The position numbers and the translations under genes were made by a program. Shown here piece after piece: positions 14,353-22,940 of a stretch of 64,000 nucleotides of DNA. The notes beneath the pieces are model-generated. The model had not been told where the DNA came from and did no database searches. It worked only from the letters and a program-made list of their open reading frames with translations. The stretch is from an uncultured Acetatifactor sp. (lineage in GTDB: Bacteria; Bacillota; Clostridia; Lachnospirales; Lachnospiraceae). Position 1 is the stretch's first letter, and each line of letters begins with the position of its first letter. Where the stretch lies: the NCBI GenBank assembly GCA_910586215.1, contig CAJUGH010000018.1:23552-87551 (forward strand), given 5' to 3'.

Positions 14353-16431
14353 CTACTCCCTCTCATACACTGCAAACTTCTCGTTGCGGAAGGTCTGCCT
14401 GTACCCATATTCCTCCATGAATGCCTGTATCAGCCCCCATTTTGCATCTGTCCCCAGGGCAAGACTCTTCCCCAGGCCATATCCGGCAGCCGGATTTGAT
14501 GCAATCTCCTGGAGGAACTGAAGCTTAGGGCCTGCCTCCTGTGCCAGACGGCCCAGAGTACCCTTAAGGTCGTCCACATACCCTTCCAGTTCCAACCCAT
14601 ACAGGTTCTCCAGGATAATGACCGGGAAGTCCTCCCTTGAAGCCGCAGGTTCATTCTCTCCAGCCTCCGTATCCCACAGCCTGGCTTCCAGTTCCTCCAT
14701 ATCTGTCCTCATGGTTTCCAGGCTGTAGGAATCCAAGTCACACCAGGAATTGAAGGCAGGGGGCATCTGCAGATAGTAGGCCAGGGATGGGATCTGTCCA
14801 TAGAGGATCACTTCCCTGCCCTGGAGGTGGTTTTCGGACACATACTGGCTGATCTGGGTCATCCACCGGGCTTTTTCGGGAGCCATTCCCATGCCCCCAA
14901 GCACCCCATTGTTCTCCACCACCCCGGAGCTATCCTGTACCCCGGTGGCCTCTGCGAACACAAATCTGGCCCCAAAACAGCCAAACTGCACAGCGCACAG
15001 CGCCAGGAAGGCCGCCAGCAGCCCTTTGGCCGGAAAAGCAGATAAGGTGACCGGGCCTATCTTGTGCTCCCCCAGCTTCCAGAATCGCCAGCCCTGCCAC
15101 AGGGTATAGGGCGCCGCCACGAAAAGGTTGTTCAGGCTGGGCAGCACTTTGTTGTTGCTACCCAAGGATGTGAGCAGGATCACCAGGATCACCAGGCCGC
15201 TGATCAGTTTCTCCTCCTTTGGGGCCTTGGGATGAAAGATGCGCACAGCAGCCATCCCCATGGTCAGCATGAGGAAAATAGGCCCCGGACGCCAGATGGA
15301 ATCATAGCTGTAGAAGGAGAAAGAACAGAAGCCCCTGGCGTAGAGCCAGGCCACCATGCCAATGCTCACAGCCACCCACAGGAGTTGCACGCTGCCCCAG
15401 AGAAGCCGCTGCCTCCGGTTCTGCCTTCTTCCCTGTGCCGTTCTCCGCTTCCCGGTTCCATTGTCGCTTTTTCCTTCCGGTATGCCTTCTTCCTTCTGCA
15501 GGAGCCGTCCTTCCAGCCAGCCTGCCACGCCAAACAGCACCAAGCCTGCCGCCAGGATCACCCCCATGCGTACCACCCAGTAGAGATTCTCCACATAGGT
15601 GCCTATCACACTCATGATCATGGCTTTGGCCGTATAGTCCGTGGCATGTTCTGTCATGGCAAAGAGCCTACGGATGCCCGCCGCATATTCCCCCAGCCCA
15701 TAGCGCAGGTGGATATAGGAGAACAGTACCCCAAGCGCCCCCAGGTATCCCAGAAGGCACCAGCCAGTGTCCTGAAGCAGTCTCTGCCAAAAGGGAACCA
15801 CCCTGTCCGGGCCCTTCTCCCTGCCCAGGCCCTTCCCTCCGGCCAGTCTCCTCCCCTCCAGCCACAGGATCAGATCGTAAGCCCACACTGCCAGGATCAG
15901 TCCCATCTGGGGCAGATTGGAGAAGCGCACCAGCACATTGGCCCCCAGGCAGACCCCGGCAGCAGCCAGATACCCTTTTTTCCCCAGGGTCAGTCCCTGG
16001 TACAGCAAGATCACAGCCCCCAGGAACAGCACATAGGTCAGATAATTATACAATAGGGCCGTGGGACACCAGCAGAGGCTCTCTGCCAGAAGCTCTCCCA
16101 CGAAGACAATTCCCTTAGGAATCCGCAGCTTCCTGGTACAGAAAAAATATCCCGCCAGTGCCAGCACTGTGACAAAAAGCCCTGTATAAAAATTCATACC
16201 TGCCAGGGTAGACGCCCGGGGCAGCTTTGTCAGCAGCCAGCCCACACTGTTGGCCAGATAGGTGGAAAAGAGCCACATAGGATCCATGTGTTCCATTCCC
16301 ATATAGGTGAAATTGGCGTAATTGTAGCCCGTATCCCACAGGTCCAGGCCCACATAAATATGGCGCAGGGGATAAAGAGCCAGGATGACCACAAAAAGGT
16401 TCTCCCACAGATTGCCGGCATGGAACCGCAT
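14353..16431 (-). CDS. Large polytopic membrane protein, possible GT-C-like
   Basis: About 692 residues with roughly ten or more hydrophobic helices in the first two thirds and a soluble C-terminal portion of about 180 residues. The opening GLDLWDTGYNYANF, just after the first helix, has the acidic loop expected of GT-C glycosyltransferases, but I see no clear family signature. Start choice is uncertain: ATG codons at 16536, 16485 and 16431 are in frame, and 16431 has the best ribosome site (AGGGTGG, seven bases away). It ends seven bases before the DUF1703 pseudogene begins. Surface polysaccharide assembly is a guess. Confidence 0.75.
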   Translation of the reverse strand: MRFHAGNLWENLFVVILALYPLRHIYVGLDLWDTGYNYANFTYMGMEHMDPMWLFSTYLANSVGWLLTKLPRASTLAGMNFYTGLFVTVLALAGYFFCTRKLRIPKGIVFVGELLAESLCWCPTALLYNYLTYVLFLGAVILLYQGLTLGKKGYLAAAGVCLGANVLVRFSNLPQMGLILAVWAYDLILWLEGRRLAGGKGLGREKGPDRVVPFWQRLLQDTGWCLLGYLGALGVLFSYIHLRYGLGEYAAGIRRLFAMTEHATDYTAKAMIMSVIGTYVENLYWVVRMGVILAAGLVLFGVAGWLEGRLLQKEEGIPEGKSDNGTGKRRTAQGRRQNRRQRLLWGSVQLLWVAVSIGMVAWLYARGFCSFSFYSYDSIWRPGPIFLMLTMGMAAVRIFHPKAPKEEKLISGLVILVILLTSLGSNNKVLPSLNNLFVAAPYTLWQGWRFWKLGEHKIGPVTLSAFPAKGLLAAFLALCAVQFGCFGARFVFAEATGVQDSSGVVENNGVLGGMGMAPEKARWMTQISQYVSENHLQGREVILYGQIPSLAYYLQMPPAFNSWCDLDSYSLETMRTDMEELEARLWDTEAGENEPAASREDFPVIILENLYGLELEGYVDDLKGTLGRLAQEAGPKLQFLQEIASNPAAGYGLGKSLALGTDAKWGLIQAFMEEYGYRQTFRNEKFAVYERE

Positions 16432-16602
16432 CCCGTTACCACCCTGTCCTTTTCTCTTTTCCACAGGACTGTTCCTCCTATCCATTGTCCCAGACTGCTT
16501 TTTCCAGGTATCTGACCTAATTCTCCCTGCTGCCATATACTCTCGCCCTTTTCCCACTTCCAGACATGTCGGCAAAGCCGACACAAACAATCCGGAAGAC
16601 TT

Positions 16603-17748
16603 TTAGCCAAACAATTCTGCCGTCTTCCTCATCCGCTCTGCGATCCTGACCCCGAAGGGACATCTACCCTCACAGGCCCTACAGCCGATACACGCATCTG
16701 CATGATGCTCCAGGGCATCATAGTGGGCCTTCACCGTAGCTGGAACCTCCGGCTGCATGGCCGCCAGGTCGTAATACTTATTTACCATGGCAATGTCAAT
16801 CTCCATGGGACAAGGCTTGCAGTGGCCACAGTAGGTACATTCCCCCTGGCCAAAGGTGTGGCGGGGCGCCCTGGCCAGCACACCGGCGTAATCCCTTTCC
16901 TCCTGGGTGGCCGTCTCGTAAGCCACAGCCTGCTCCACATGTTCCGGGGTATCATATCCGGCCATGACTGCCGCCACACCGGGTCGGGTCAGGCAGTAGT
17001 GGATACACTGCACCGGTGTCAGGGCCACGCCAAAGGGAGAGCGCTTTTCATCGAACAGGCGGCCTCCTGCATAAGGCTTCATAACCGTGATCCCCACATC
17101 CTGCTGCTCACAAAGTCTGTATACCCCTGCCCGGACAGGGTCAATGCCGCCCAGGTCAGCCTGGTATTCCTCTGCAAAGTAATGGTCAATGTTGTCCGTG
17201 GGCGGCAGCAGGTCAAAGGCAGGGTTCACACTGAACATCACCATCTCTATCAGACCGCTTTCCACCGCCTTGGCCACCATGGCCGGGTTGTGGGTACTCA
17301 TACCGATATGTTTTATTTTCCCGCTGGATTTCAGTTCCAGCACATACTGGATGAAGGGGCCGTTCATGGCCTCATCCCAGTCGCTCTCCTGGTCAATGAA
17401 ATGAATCATGCCCAGATCCATATAATCGGTCTGCATACGGGCCAGCAGATCCTCAAAAGCCTCCCTGCATTTCTCCAGGTTGCGGGTGCGGACATACTGG
17501 CCATCCAGCCAGGTAGAGCCGATGTGGCCCTGGATCAGCCAGCGCTCCCGCCTGCCTGCCAGCGCCCTGCCGATGTTGGTGCGCACATTTGGCTCGGACA
17601 TCCAGCAGTCCAGAATATTGATCCCCAACTGGTCTGCACGGTCTATGACGGCCTTGCACTCCTCATAGCTATGGCGCTCCAGCCATTCCCCGCCCAGACC
17701 GATCTCACTGACCATCAGATTCGTCCTTCCAAGTCTCCGATACTGCAT
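16603..17748 (-). CDS. Aldo/keto reductase-like protein with C-terminal ferredoxin domain
   Basis: A 381-residue protein with an aldo/keto reductase barrel (MQYRRLGRTNLMVSEIGLGG start) followed by two cysteine clusters near the C-terminus (CTYCGHCKPCP around 313 and CIGCRACEGRCP around 358), so it should carry two 4Fe-4S clusters. The active site is unusual. The Asp of the family (ILDCWMSEPN, where DTAxxYG is usual) is present and a His follows in MIHFID, but the catalytic Tyr is not in its expected place, and the usual Lys position reads QGH. Electron transfer rather than classic NADPH carbonyl reduction may be its job (inference). AGGAAGGAAAGG precedes the ATG. Confidence 0.85.
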   Translation of the reverse strand: MQYRRLGRTNLMVSEIGLGGEWLERHSYEECKAVIDRADQLGINILDCWMSEPNVRTNIGRALAGRRERWLIQGHIGSTWLDGQYVRTRNLEKCREAFEDLLARMQTDYMDLGMIHFIDQESDWDEAMNGPFIQYVLELKSSGKIKHIGMSTHNPAMVAKAVESGLIEMVMFSVNPAFDLLPPTDNIDHYFAEEYQADLGGIDPVRAGVYRLCEQQDVGITVMKPYAGGRLFDEKRSPFGVALTPVQCIHYCLTRPGVAAVMAGYDTPEHVEQAVAYETATQEERDYAGVLARAPRHTFGQGECTYCGHCKPCPMEIDIAMVNKYYDLAAMQPEVPATVKAHYDALEHHADACIGCRACEGRCPFGVRIAERMRKTAELFG

Positions 17749-17808
17749 CCTTTCCTTCCTCGCTTTCTGTTTTTCTAATCATTCCCGTTCTAAAACCGGA
17801 TTTTCCTC

Positions 17809-18495
17809 TTAAATCCTATTCTCAAAATGATGCCCGCCAGGATCTGTTTCCCATACTTTTTCATCGAGTGGCACACTGCACCCCCAGGATGCTGCCGCCT
17901 TCTGAAACATCTTTTTCGCAAAGGTTTTGAATACCACTCCCATCATCAGACGCGTGGGAAGTGGTAAATATTCCGGACCGGTAAATTTTTTTGCTTCCTC
18001 ACGGGAAAAACCGTCTCCCTCCGCAAACAGTCTGCCCATCTTCTGATACGGTTTTGTGACTCGAACCTGTTTTTCTTCATCCAAAATTCGGATCCCGAAA
18101 TTATTTCCTTTTACCAGACAGCCACCATAACGCACCCCCAGATACTCCGGCAATTTTTCCAGAAATGCCTCGCCGCAGCGAAGCTGACATCCCTCCGCGA
18201 AGCCGCTTTGCAGAAGAAAGGAAAGCCTTGTATGCGCATCCTTTCTGGGAAGAGTCTCCAAAAATTCCAAGAGAAGTCCGGGAACACATTCTACATATAA
18301 TGGAAGCGCAATGAGGATTTCATCGTTTTTTATATAAGCATCCCGGATGATATCCCATGTTTTCCGATCGGAAATTGCGTAGGTTTCATAAGTGCTTCCT
18401 TTTTCTGACAGCCCTTTTGCAAAGGCAGCAATGATTTTCTCCGTGTTGCTATATCCCTGTACCCGTGGACTTCCATTTATGATTACAACATGCAT
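17809..18495 (-). CDS. Flavodoxin-like NAD(P)H-dependent FMN reductase family protein
   Basis: A 228-residue flavodoxin-fold protein. MHVVIINGSPRVQGYSNTEK at the N-terminus is the phosphate-binding loop of the FMN-reductase superfamily, and ALPLYVECVPGLLLEFLE near 65 matches the flavin ring-binding stretch. It overlaps the preceding flavodoxin-like gene by 13 bases, so the two are coupled. No membrane segment is seen. The substrate is unknown. Confidence 0.8.
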   Translation of the reverse strand: MHVVIINGSPRVQGYSNTEKIIAAFAKGLSEKGSTYETYAISDRKTWDIIRDAYIKNDEILIALPLYVECVPGLLLEFLETLPRKDAHTRLSFLLQSGFAEGCQLRCGEAFLEKLPEYLGVRYGGCLVKGNNFGIRILDEEKQVRVTKPYQKMGRLFAEGDGFSREEAKKFTGPEYLPLPTRLMMGVVFKTFAKKMFQKAAASWGCSVPLDEKVWETDPGGHHFENRI

Positions 18496-18995
18496 GCAAT
18501 CGCCTCCCTTTTGTTGCTTTCAGAAAAGACTCCCAGCGAACGGCTCCCCAAGTTTAGCGCGGTACGTTGGCACCACCGTTCAAGATAAGCCTGGTCGCCT
18601 TCTCCGGTATAGATAATCCCAATATCCGGCTGGTGGTTATAGCGCATGACATGACGCATCTGTCCGTCTTTGAATTTCAGATACATGGTGACAAGCGGCA
18701 TAATCCTGTCTACAATGTTTTTGGTCTGCCAGGAGACAAATCCAAAGTGCGTATCTGAAACCAGCCAGACCTGGTCAGCCCTGCTCATTTTTCTCAGAAT
18801 CGGCTCATAATCATCCCGAATCGCACATACTCCCGGCGTTTTCAGCCAGCAGAAATTGCACCCGACACAGTGCGAAATGTGCATCCCAGTGGTGTCAATC
18901 CACTCAAACCCGGCTGCATCTTTACCACTGCGAAGCAATTCCTCTGCCATCCCTTTTCCTATATGCCCTGCTGTCGTATCAACCATTAAAACCAT
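18483..18995 (-). CDS. Flavodoxin-like oxidoreductase with cysteine motif
   Basis: A 170-residue relative of iron-sulfur flavoproteins. The first beta strand VLMVDTTAGHIGKGMA lacks the usual NGSPR loop. CVGCNFCWLKTPGVC around 43-57 provides four cysteines, as in iron-sulfur flavoproteins that bind a 4Fe-4S cluster, and VWLVSDTHFGFVSWQTKNIVD follows the flavin-site pattern. GGAGG lies ten bases before the ATG. It forms a two-gene unit with the downstream flavodoxin gene, possibly as an electron-transfer pair. A TATAAT at 19072-19067 may be the -10 of their promoter. Confidence 0.8.
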   Translation of the reverse strand: MVLMVDTTAGHIGKGMAEELLRSGKDAAGFEWIDTTGMHISHCVGCNFCWLKTPGVCAIRDDYEPILRKMSRADQVWLVSDTHFGFVSWQTKNIVDRIMPLVTMYLKFKDGQMRHVMRYNHQPDIGIIYTGEGDQAYLERWCQRTALNLGSRSLGVFSESNKREAIACML

Positions 18996-19178
18996 CTATA
19001 GTTTCCTCCGAACGCAATCTCCGCTACCCCTTGCAAACACTAAGCTGAAGCAAAATCATACAAAACATTATATCACATAATATCCTGGAATGGTGAACTG
19101 ATTGGAATGCTTTCAAAAATTTAAGAAAAGAAACAGATAGCAAAGTAGCTAAAAGAAAACAGAAAGGAACAGAATCAT

Positions 19179-19443
19179 ATGATATACAAGAGGTTAACTC
19201 CAAAGGAACGCCCCGCCTTTCCCAAACGGGCCATTAGACGGTAATCTGATAACCAATGTGTTTAACCGGCTGATCCGGACCTGCTTCTATGCGATCCAGA
19301 ATACTTGTGACGGTAAAATCCTTAGGGGCCATGTGGGCGAACAGATAAGGCTGATGACCGAAAAAGCGGTTCTTGATTATGAGCGTCATATGTATCACCA
19401 TGAGTTTCATCGTATCTCTTATGTTCTAGATGACTTTATCAGC
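19179..19443 (+). pseudogene. Methionyl-tRNA synthetase remnant with large internal deletion
   Basis: After AAAGGAACAGAATCAT, an ATG at 19179 encodes MIYKRLTPKERPAFPKRAI, which resembles the N-terminus of clostridial MetRS (normally continuing TGGMPYGNK and the HFGH signature). The frame then stops. One frame over, starting near 19235, GNLITNVFNRLIRTCFYAI and EQIRLMTEKAVLDYERHMYH plus HEFHRISYVLDDFI resemble the region after the KMSKS loop of the same enzyme. The catalytic domain, several hundred codons, is gone, and the C-terminal end is missing too. It is presumably a dead paralogue with the functional copy elsewhere. The family call rests on recalled sequence patterns. Confidence 0.6.
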
Positions 19444-19504
19444 ATGATTGTCAGCTTGGGGAAATGTAGGCAGCCGCAGAATTCAGGGGCGGTTATCCCG
19501 CCCC

Positions 19505-19553
19505 TATCTGTCCTATTCTGCCACAAATCTTATCTGCCCTATTCTGCCGCAAA
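19505..19553. repeat. 23-bp imperfect tandem repeat at an acyltransferase gene end
   Basis: Two 23-base units (19505-19527 and 19531-19553) match at 21 positions with a 26-base period. The second includes the acyltransferase stop codon (read on the minus strand as FAAE-stop), so the end of the gene has been duplicated. A stem AGGGGCGG-TTATC-CCGCCCCT lies just to the left, without a T-run. Confidence 0.6.
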
Positions 19554-20684
19554 CCACCCATCTGCCTTCCGTAGCCATCCCTTCCATCTTCGGTAGACAG
19601 AAATCTTCCCCAGTCCCTTATCCAGCTCTCTCATGACCAGGGCACGCAGCATGTCTGCCAGCACCCCGCATACAAAGACACAGGCCACTGCCAGAATCAC
19701 CCCCAGGACCAGCCCCCACAGGGATGTGATCTGGTCCGCACCCAGCCAGTTCTGCCAGGTATAGCGCAGCCCCAGGTTCTCATGGAGCAGGTATACCCCC
19801 AGGGTATAGGGGCCCACCCTGTTGACCAGCTTGGACAACCATCCGGAAACCTGCATTTTGCAGAATGCCGCGAACAGACCTGCAGCTGCCAGAAACGGCA
19901 GGATATGGTTGTACTCCAGGCATACCTTCATGATCAGTTCCAGGCTGCCAGTGCGCAGGTAGATCTCCCGAAGGCCAAAGGTGCCTGCAAAGACCAGAAG
20001 GCAGCCCGCTACATATAGAAGCACTCCCCTGCCCTTTTTCTCCAGGAAGGGGACTCCGAACCGGCGCATGTAAGCCGCTGCCACGAACACACACAGGTAC
20101 CACAGGCAGTCCAATCCTCTCTGGTCTGTCTCCATCCGGGCAGGAACCACGCTTTTCAAGACACAGAAGGTCAGAAGCAGGCACCCTGCTGCCACCTGCA
20201 TCTGGTGCCTGTCCATCTTCCGGAGGGCCATTCCCACGAAGGGAAGCAGCAGGTACAGGAACACGTAGGCCGTAAGGAACCAGTAATGGCTCATGGATAT
20301 AGGGAAGAGCAGGGTCAGAAAATAGTGGATATCCACTGCCGTCTCAGCGACCACACCGGTCAATGCCCCCAGCAGACCCACTGCCACCGAGTAGATCCAC
20401 ACCTGGAACCACAGCCCTGCCAGGCGGCTTGGCTTGAAGGAAGAATAGCACAGCAGATAACCGCTGATAAACATATATGCATTTACTGCCACGATACAGA
20501 AACATTCCAGCAGCCAGGCCGCAAGTCCCACACTGTCCATATCCGGTCCAGTCAGGTCTGGCAAGAGGCTGCTCTTTCCCAGATAGTGAAGCACCACCAC
20601 CATCATCATGGCCACACACCGGAGCAGTTCCAGGTTGGCCATGCGCTTTGTGCCAGTTTCTTTCCCACAATCCCTATTTCCCAT
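19539..20684 (-). CDS. Acyltransferase family 3 membrane protein
   Basis: A 381-residue polytopic membrane protein of the OafA/YrhL type that O-acetylates surface sugars. RMANLELLRCVAMMMVVVLH carries the family's N-terminal motif (arginine, then leucine-rich helix, then His), and roughly ten transmembrane segments follow, with NAYMFISGYLL near 75 and a C-terminal GPYTLGVYLLHE motif. The start at 20684 has AGGTGG six bases upstream; the frame is open to 20765. The acceptor is unknown. It lies 105 bases after the Gfo/Idh/MocA gene stop region, with no clear operon link. Confidence 0.85.
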   Translation of the reverse strand: MGNRDCGKETGTKRMANLELLRCVAMMMVVVLHYLGKSSLLPDLTGPDMDSVGLAAWLLECFCIVAVNAYMFISGYLLCYSSFKPSRLAGLWFQVWIYSVAVGLLGALTGVVAETAVDIHYFLTLLFPISMSHYWFLTAYVFLYLLLPFVGMALRKMDRHQMQVAAGCLLLTFCVLKSVVPARMETDQRGLDCLWYLCVFVAAAYMRRFGVPFLEKKGRGVLLYVAGCLLVFAGTFGLREIYLRTGSLELIMKVCLEYNHILPFLAAAGLFAAFCKMQVSGWLSKLVNRVGPYTLGVYLLHENLGLRYTWQNWLGADQITSLWGLVLGVILAVACVFVCGVLADMLRALVMRELDKGLGKISVYRRWKGWLRKADGWFAAE

Positions 20685-20789
20685 CTTCCTCCACCTTTGA
20701 CTCCGATATGCCTTGTATTTTTCTGTAGTTCGGCTGGCCGGGTAAACCTCCCGGATCCATGTCACACCACGGCCTCCACCAGCAGGAAA

Positions 20790-21941
20790 TCACTCCGGAA
20801 TGACGATCTCCACCTCGTGTCCGGCCTGGGCAGATCTTACGATACCGTCCAGGATGGCCTGGTTGTAAAGGATCTGGGAACTGGGCACCGGTGCAGGCGT
20901 CCCATTCTTCACCGCGTCCAGGAAAGAGCGGATCTTAAGGTCGAAGAGATCCCCGTCTGTCTGGATGATGGGGATGGCTGTCTGGGTCTGCTGGCCGCAG
21001 ACTTCATGGTACAGGGTCATCTCTCCACCCACACTTCCGTTCCAGCACTCTGTGGAAGGAATGCGCAAGCCCCCTTCCGTTCCCAGAATGATGGTGTCCC
21101 CAGGCGTATCCAGGTTCATGGCCCATGCAATGCGGAAGTCCAGTACGATGCCGCCCTCCAGGCGGATGAAGGCCGCCGCAAAATCATCCACCTCAAACAG
21201 ATCTGCATATTCCGGATGCCCAGGATAATAATCCGGCCTGATACCAAAAAAGTTGGATTTGTAGCCCGATACAGTCAAGGGCTTCGGATAGCCCACTGCA
21301 TTCAGTACCATATCCAGGGAATAGCAGCCGATGTCCCCCAGGGCGCCGATTCCTGCCGTCCTGTCCTCAATGAATGTGGTGCCGAAGGGTGTAGGAATCC
21401 CCCGTCTCCTTCCTCCACCGGTCTGGATATAGTATACCTTCCCCAGTTGGCCGGATTCCACGATTTTCTTGATCATCTTCATATTCTCGTCCAGCCTGGG
21501 CTGGAAGCCGATGGACAATACCTTACCGCTTTCCTCCTCCGCTTTGCGGATAGCCACAGCTTCCTCCAGGGTAACGCACATGGGCTTCTCCAGGAGTACG
21601 TTTACACCCTTCTGCAGCGCATAGATTGCACACTCCGCGTGGGTCCTGTTGTAAGTACAGATGCTGACAGCATCCAGCTGCAAGGATTCGTCATCCAGCA
21701 TCTCCTTGTGGCTTTTATAGTACTTCACCTTCATCTGGAATCTGTCAAACAAAGCCTCTGCTTTCCCTTCCACCAGGTCAGCGGCTGCAACGATTTCCAC
21801 ATCCGGCTGTTTCAGGTAACTGACCAGGTGGGCTTCCGCAATCCAGCCCGTCCCGATGATCCCCACACGCACCTTTTTGGAGGCATCCACCACTGTCTCC
21901 TGCTTTGTGTCTTTAAAACGATCCAGAATACTCTCTGCCAT
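20790..21941 (-). CDS. Gfo/Idh/MocA family sugar oxidoreductase
   Basis: A 383-residue NAD(P)-dependent oxidoreductase. The Rossmann motif GIIGTGWIAEAH spans about 28-39, the EKP motif (LLEKPMC) is near 117, and the C-terminal alpha/beta domain includes GDIGCYSLDMVL near 205. It lies 60 bases downstream of a TIM-barrel isomerase gene on the same strand, the pair used in oxidation-epimerisation of sugars, inositol or 3-keto-glycosides. A second such pair stands at 26345-28322. The substrate is not evident. Confidence 0.9.
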   Translation of the reverse strand: MAESILDRFKDTKQETVVDASKKVRVGIIGTGWIAEAHLVSYLKQPDVEIVAAADLVEGKAEALFDRFQMKVKYYKSHKEMLDDESLQLDAVSICTYNRTHAECAIYALQKGVNVLLEKPMCVTLEEAVAIRKAEEESGKVLSIGFQPRLDENMKMIKKIVESGQLGKVYYIQTGGGRRRGIPTPFGTTFIEDRTAGIGALGDIGCYSLDMVLNAVGYPKPLTVSGYKSNFFGIRPDYYPGHPEYADLFEVDDFAAAFIRLEGGIVLDFRIAWAMNLDTPGDTIILGTEGGLRIPSTECWNGSVGGEMTLYHEVCGQQTQTAIPIIQTDGDLFDLKIRSFLDAVKNGTPAPVPSSQILYNQAILDGIVRSAQAGHEVEIVIPE

Positions 21942-22001
21942 ATCTTCTTATCCTTTCTACGCATATTTCCTATGCATGACATGTGCTTTATGTTACATGC
22001 T

Positions 22002-22826
22002 TCAGAAGGCCGCCAGCACTTCCTTCAGATACTCTATGCTGGTGCGGGCACACTCCAGGGGAGTCAGCCCCATACTGGGCATATCCTGCTCTACGATGAA
22101 CCACTCCGCACCACTCTCTATGGAGGCTGCCACAATCTCCGGAATCTTCTGGAGACCCTTTCCCAGGGGACGGAATTCGAAGGCACCCGTGTCCTTCTTC
22201 TCCTCCTCATCGATGCCGATCAAAGCATACATATGCTCCGATTTTCCTCCTGCAAAATCTTTTAGGTGGACAGTGGGAACCCTGCCGGCGTACTTTCTCA
22301 CATATGCCGCCGGATCCTCCCCAGCCACATTCACCCAGCAGGTGTCAATCTGGGTCTGCAGGAAAGCAGGAGGAACCTCCCGGTACAGCACATCCAGCGC
22401 ATACTCGCCGTCTATCCTGACAAACTCGAAATCATGGTTGTGATATTGCAGGGTCATTCCCTTCCTGGATGCGATCTCTCCAATCTTCCTGGCACCATCT
22501 ATCACTTCCCCGAACTTCTCCGCGCCAGGCCTGTATTCCTCTGTCAGATAGGGGATCACCATGTAACGGCAGCCGATCTCCCGGTAACAGTCCGTCACCC
22601 CCTGGGGATCTGCCATCATTTCCACAAAGGGCACATGGGCCGAAAGAGGTACCAGCCCTACCTCCTGGCACATAGCTTTCACCTGGGACGGGCTATAGCC
22701 GTACAGCCCTGCGAATTCCACTGCACTGTATCCCATTTCCTTCACACACTTCAATGTCCCTGGAAAGTCATTTTGCAACTCATCCCTAACCGAGTAAAGC
22801 TGTAGTCCGATTTTGTCCTTCCACAT
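22002..22826 (-). CDS. Sugar phosphate isomerase/epimerase (TIM barrel, IolE-like)
   Basis: A 274-residue AP-endonuclease-2 type TIM barrel. It has the IGLQLYSVRDEL opening, LQYHNHDFEF near 147-156 and VHLKDFAGG near 204, supplying the Glu/His/Asp metal ligands of this superfamily. It is first in a unit with the downstream Gfo/Idh/MocA gene. A promoter lies about 90 bases upstream. Epimerisation or dehydration of a keto-sugar is the family role; the substrate is unknown. Confidence 0.88.
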   Translation of the reverse strand: MWKDKIGLQLYSVRDELQNDFPGTLKCVKEMGYSAVEFAGLYGYSPSQVKAMCQEVGLVPLSAHVPFVEMMADPQGVTDCYREIGCRYMVIPYLTEEYRPGAEKFGEVIDGARKIGEIASRKGMTLQYHNHDFEFVRIDGEYALDVLYREVPPAFLQTQIDTCWVNVAGEDPAAYVRKYAGRVPTVHLKDFAGGKSEHMYALIGIDEEEKKDTGAFEFRPLGKGLQKIPEIVAASIESGAEWFIVEQDMPSMGLTPLECARTSIEYLKEVLAAF

Positions 22827-22911
22827 ACTGTTACCTTCCTTTCCATATATCCTGGCAGACTGCCTGTGGCCGTCTGCCGGTTCCCTGTTCTTTCCGACAG
22901 TTCGTGTTCCT

Positions 22912-22940
22912 ATTATATTTCACACCCAGTCAAAACGCAA
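22912..22940 (-). promoter_or_regulatory. Promoter of the epimerase-oxidoreductase pair
   Basis: Minus strand TTGCGT, 17 bases and TATAAT. The -35 element lies inside the last codons of the upstream lyase-like gene, so the pair can be expressed independently of it. Confidence 0.5.

Noticed and set aside
20205..22265. 686-codon plus-strand open frame
   Set aside because: Covers the antisense of an acyltransferase and an oxidoreductase gene; length is explained by GC-rich codon usage.
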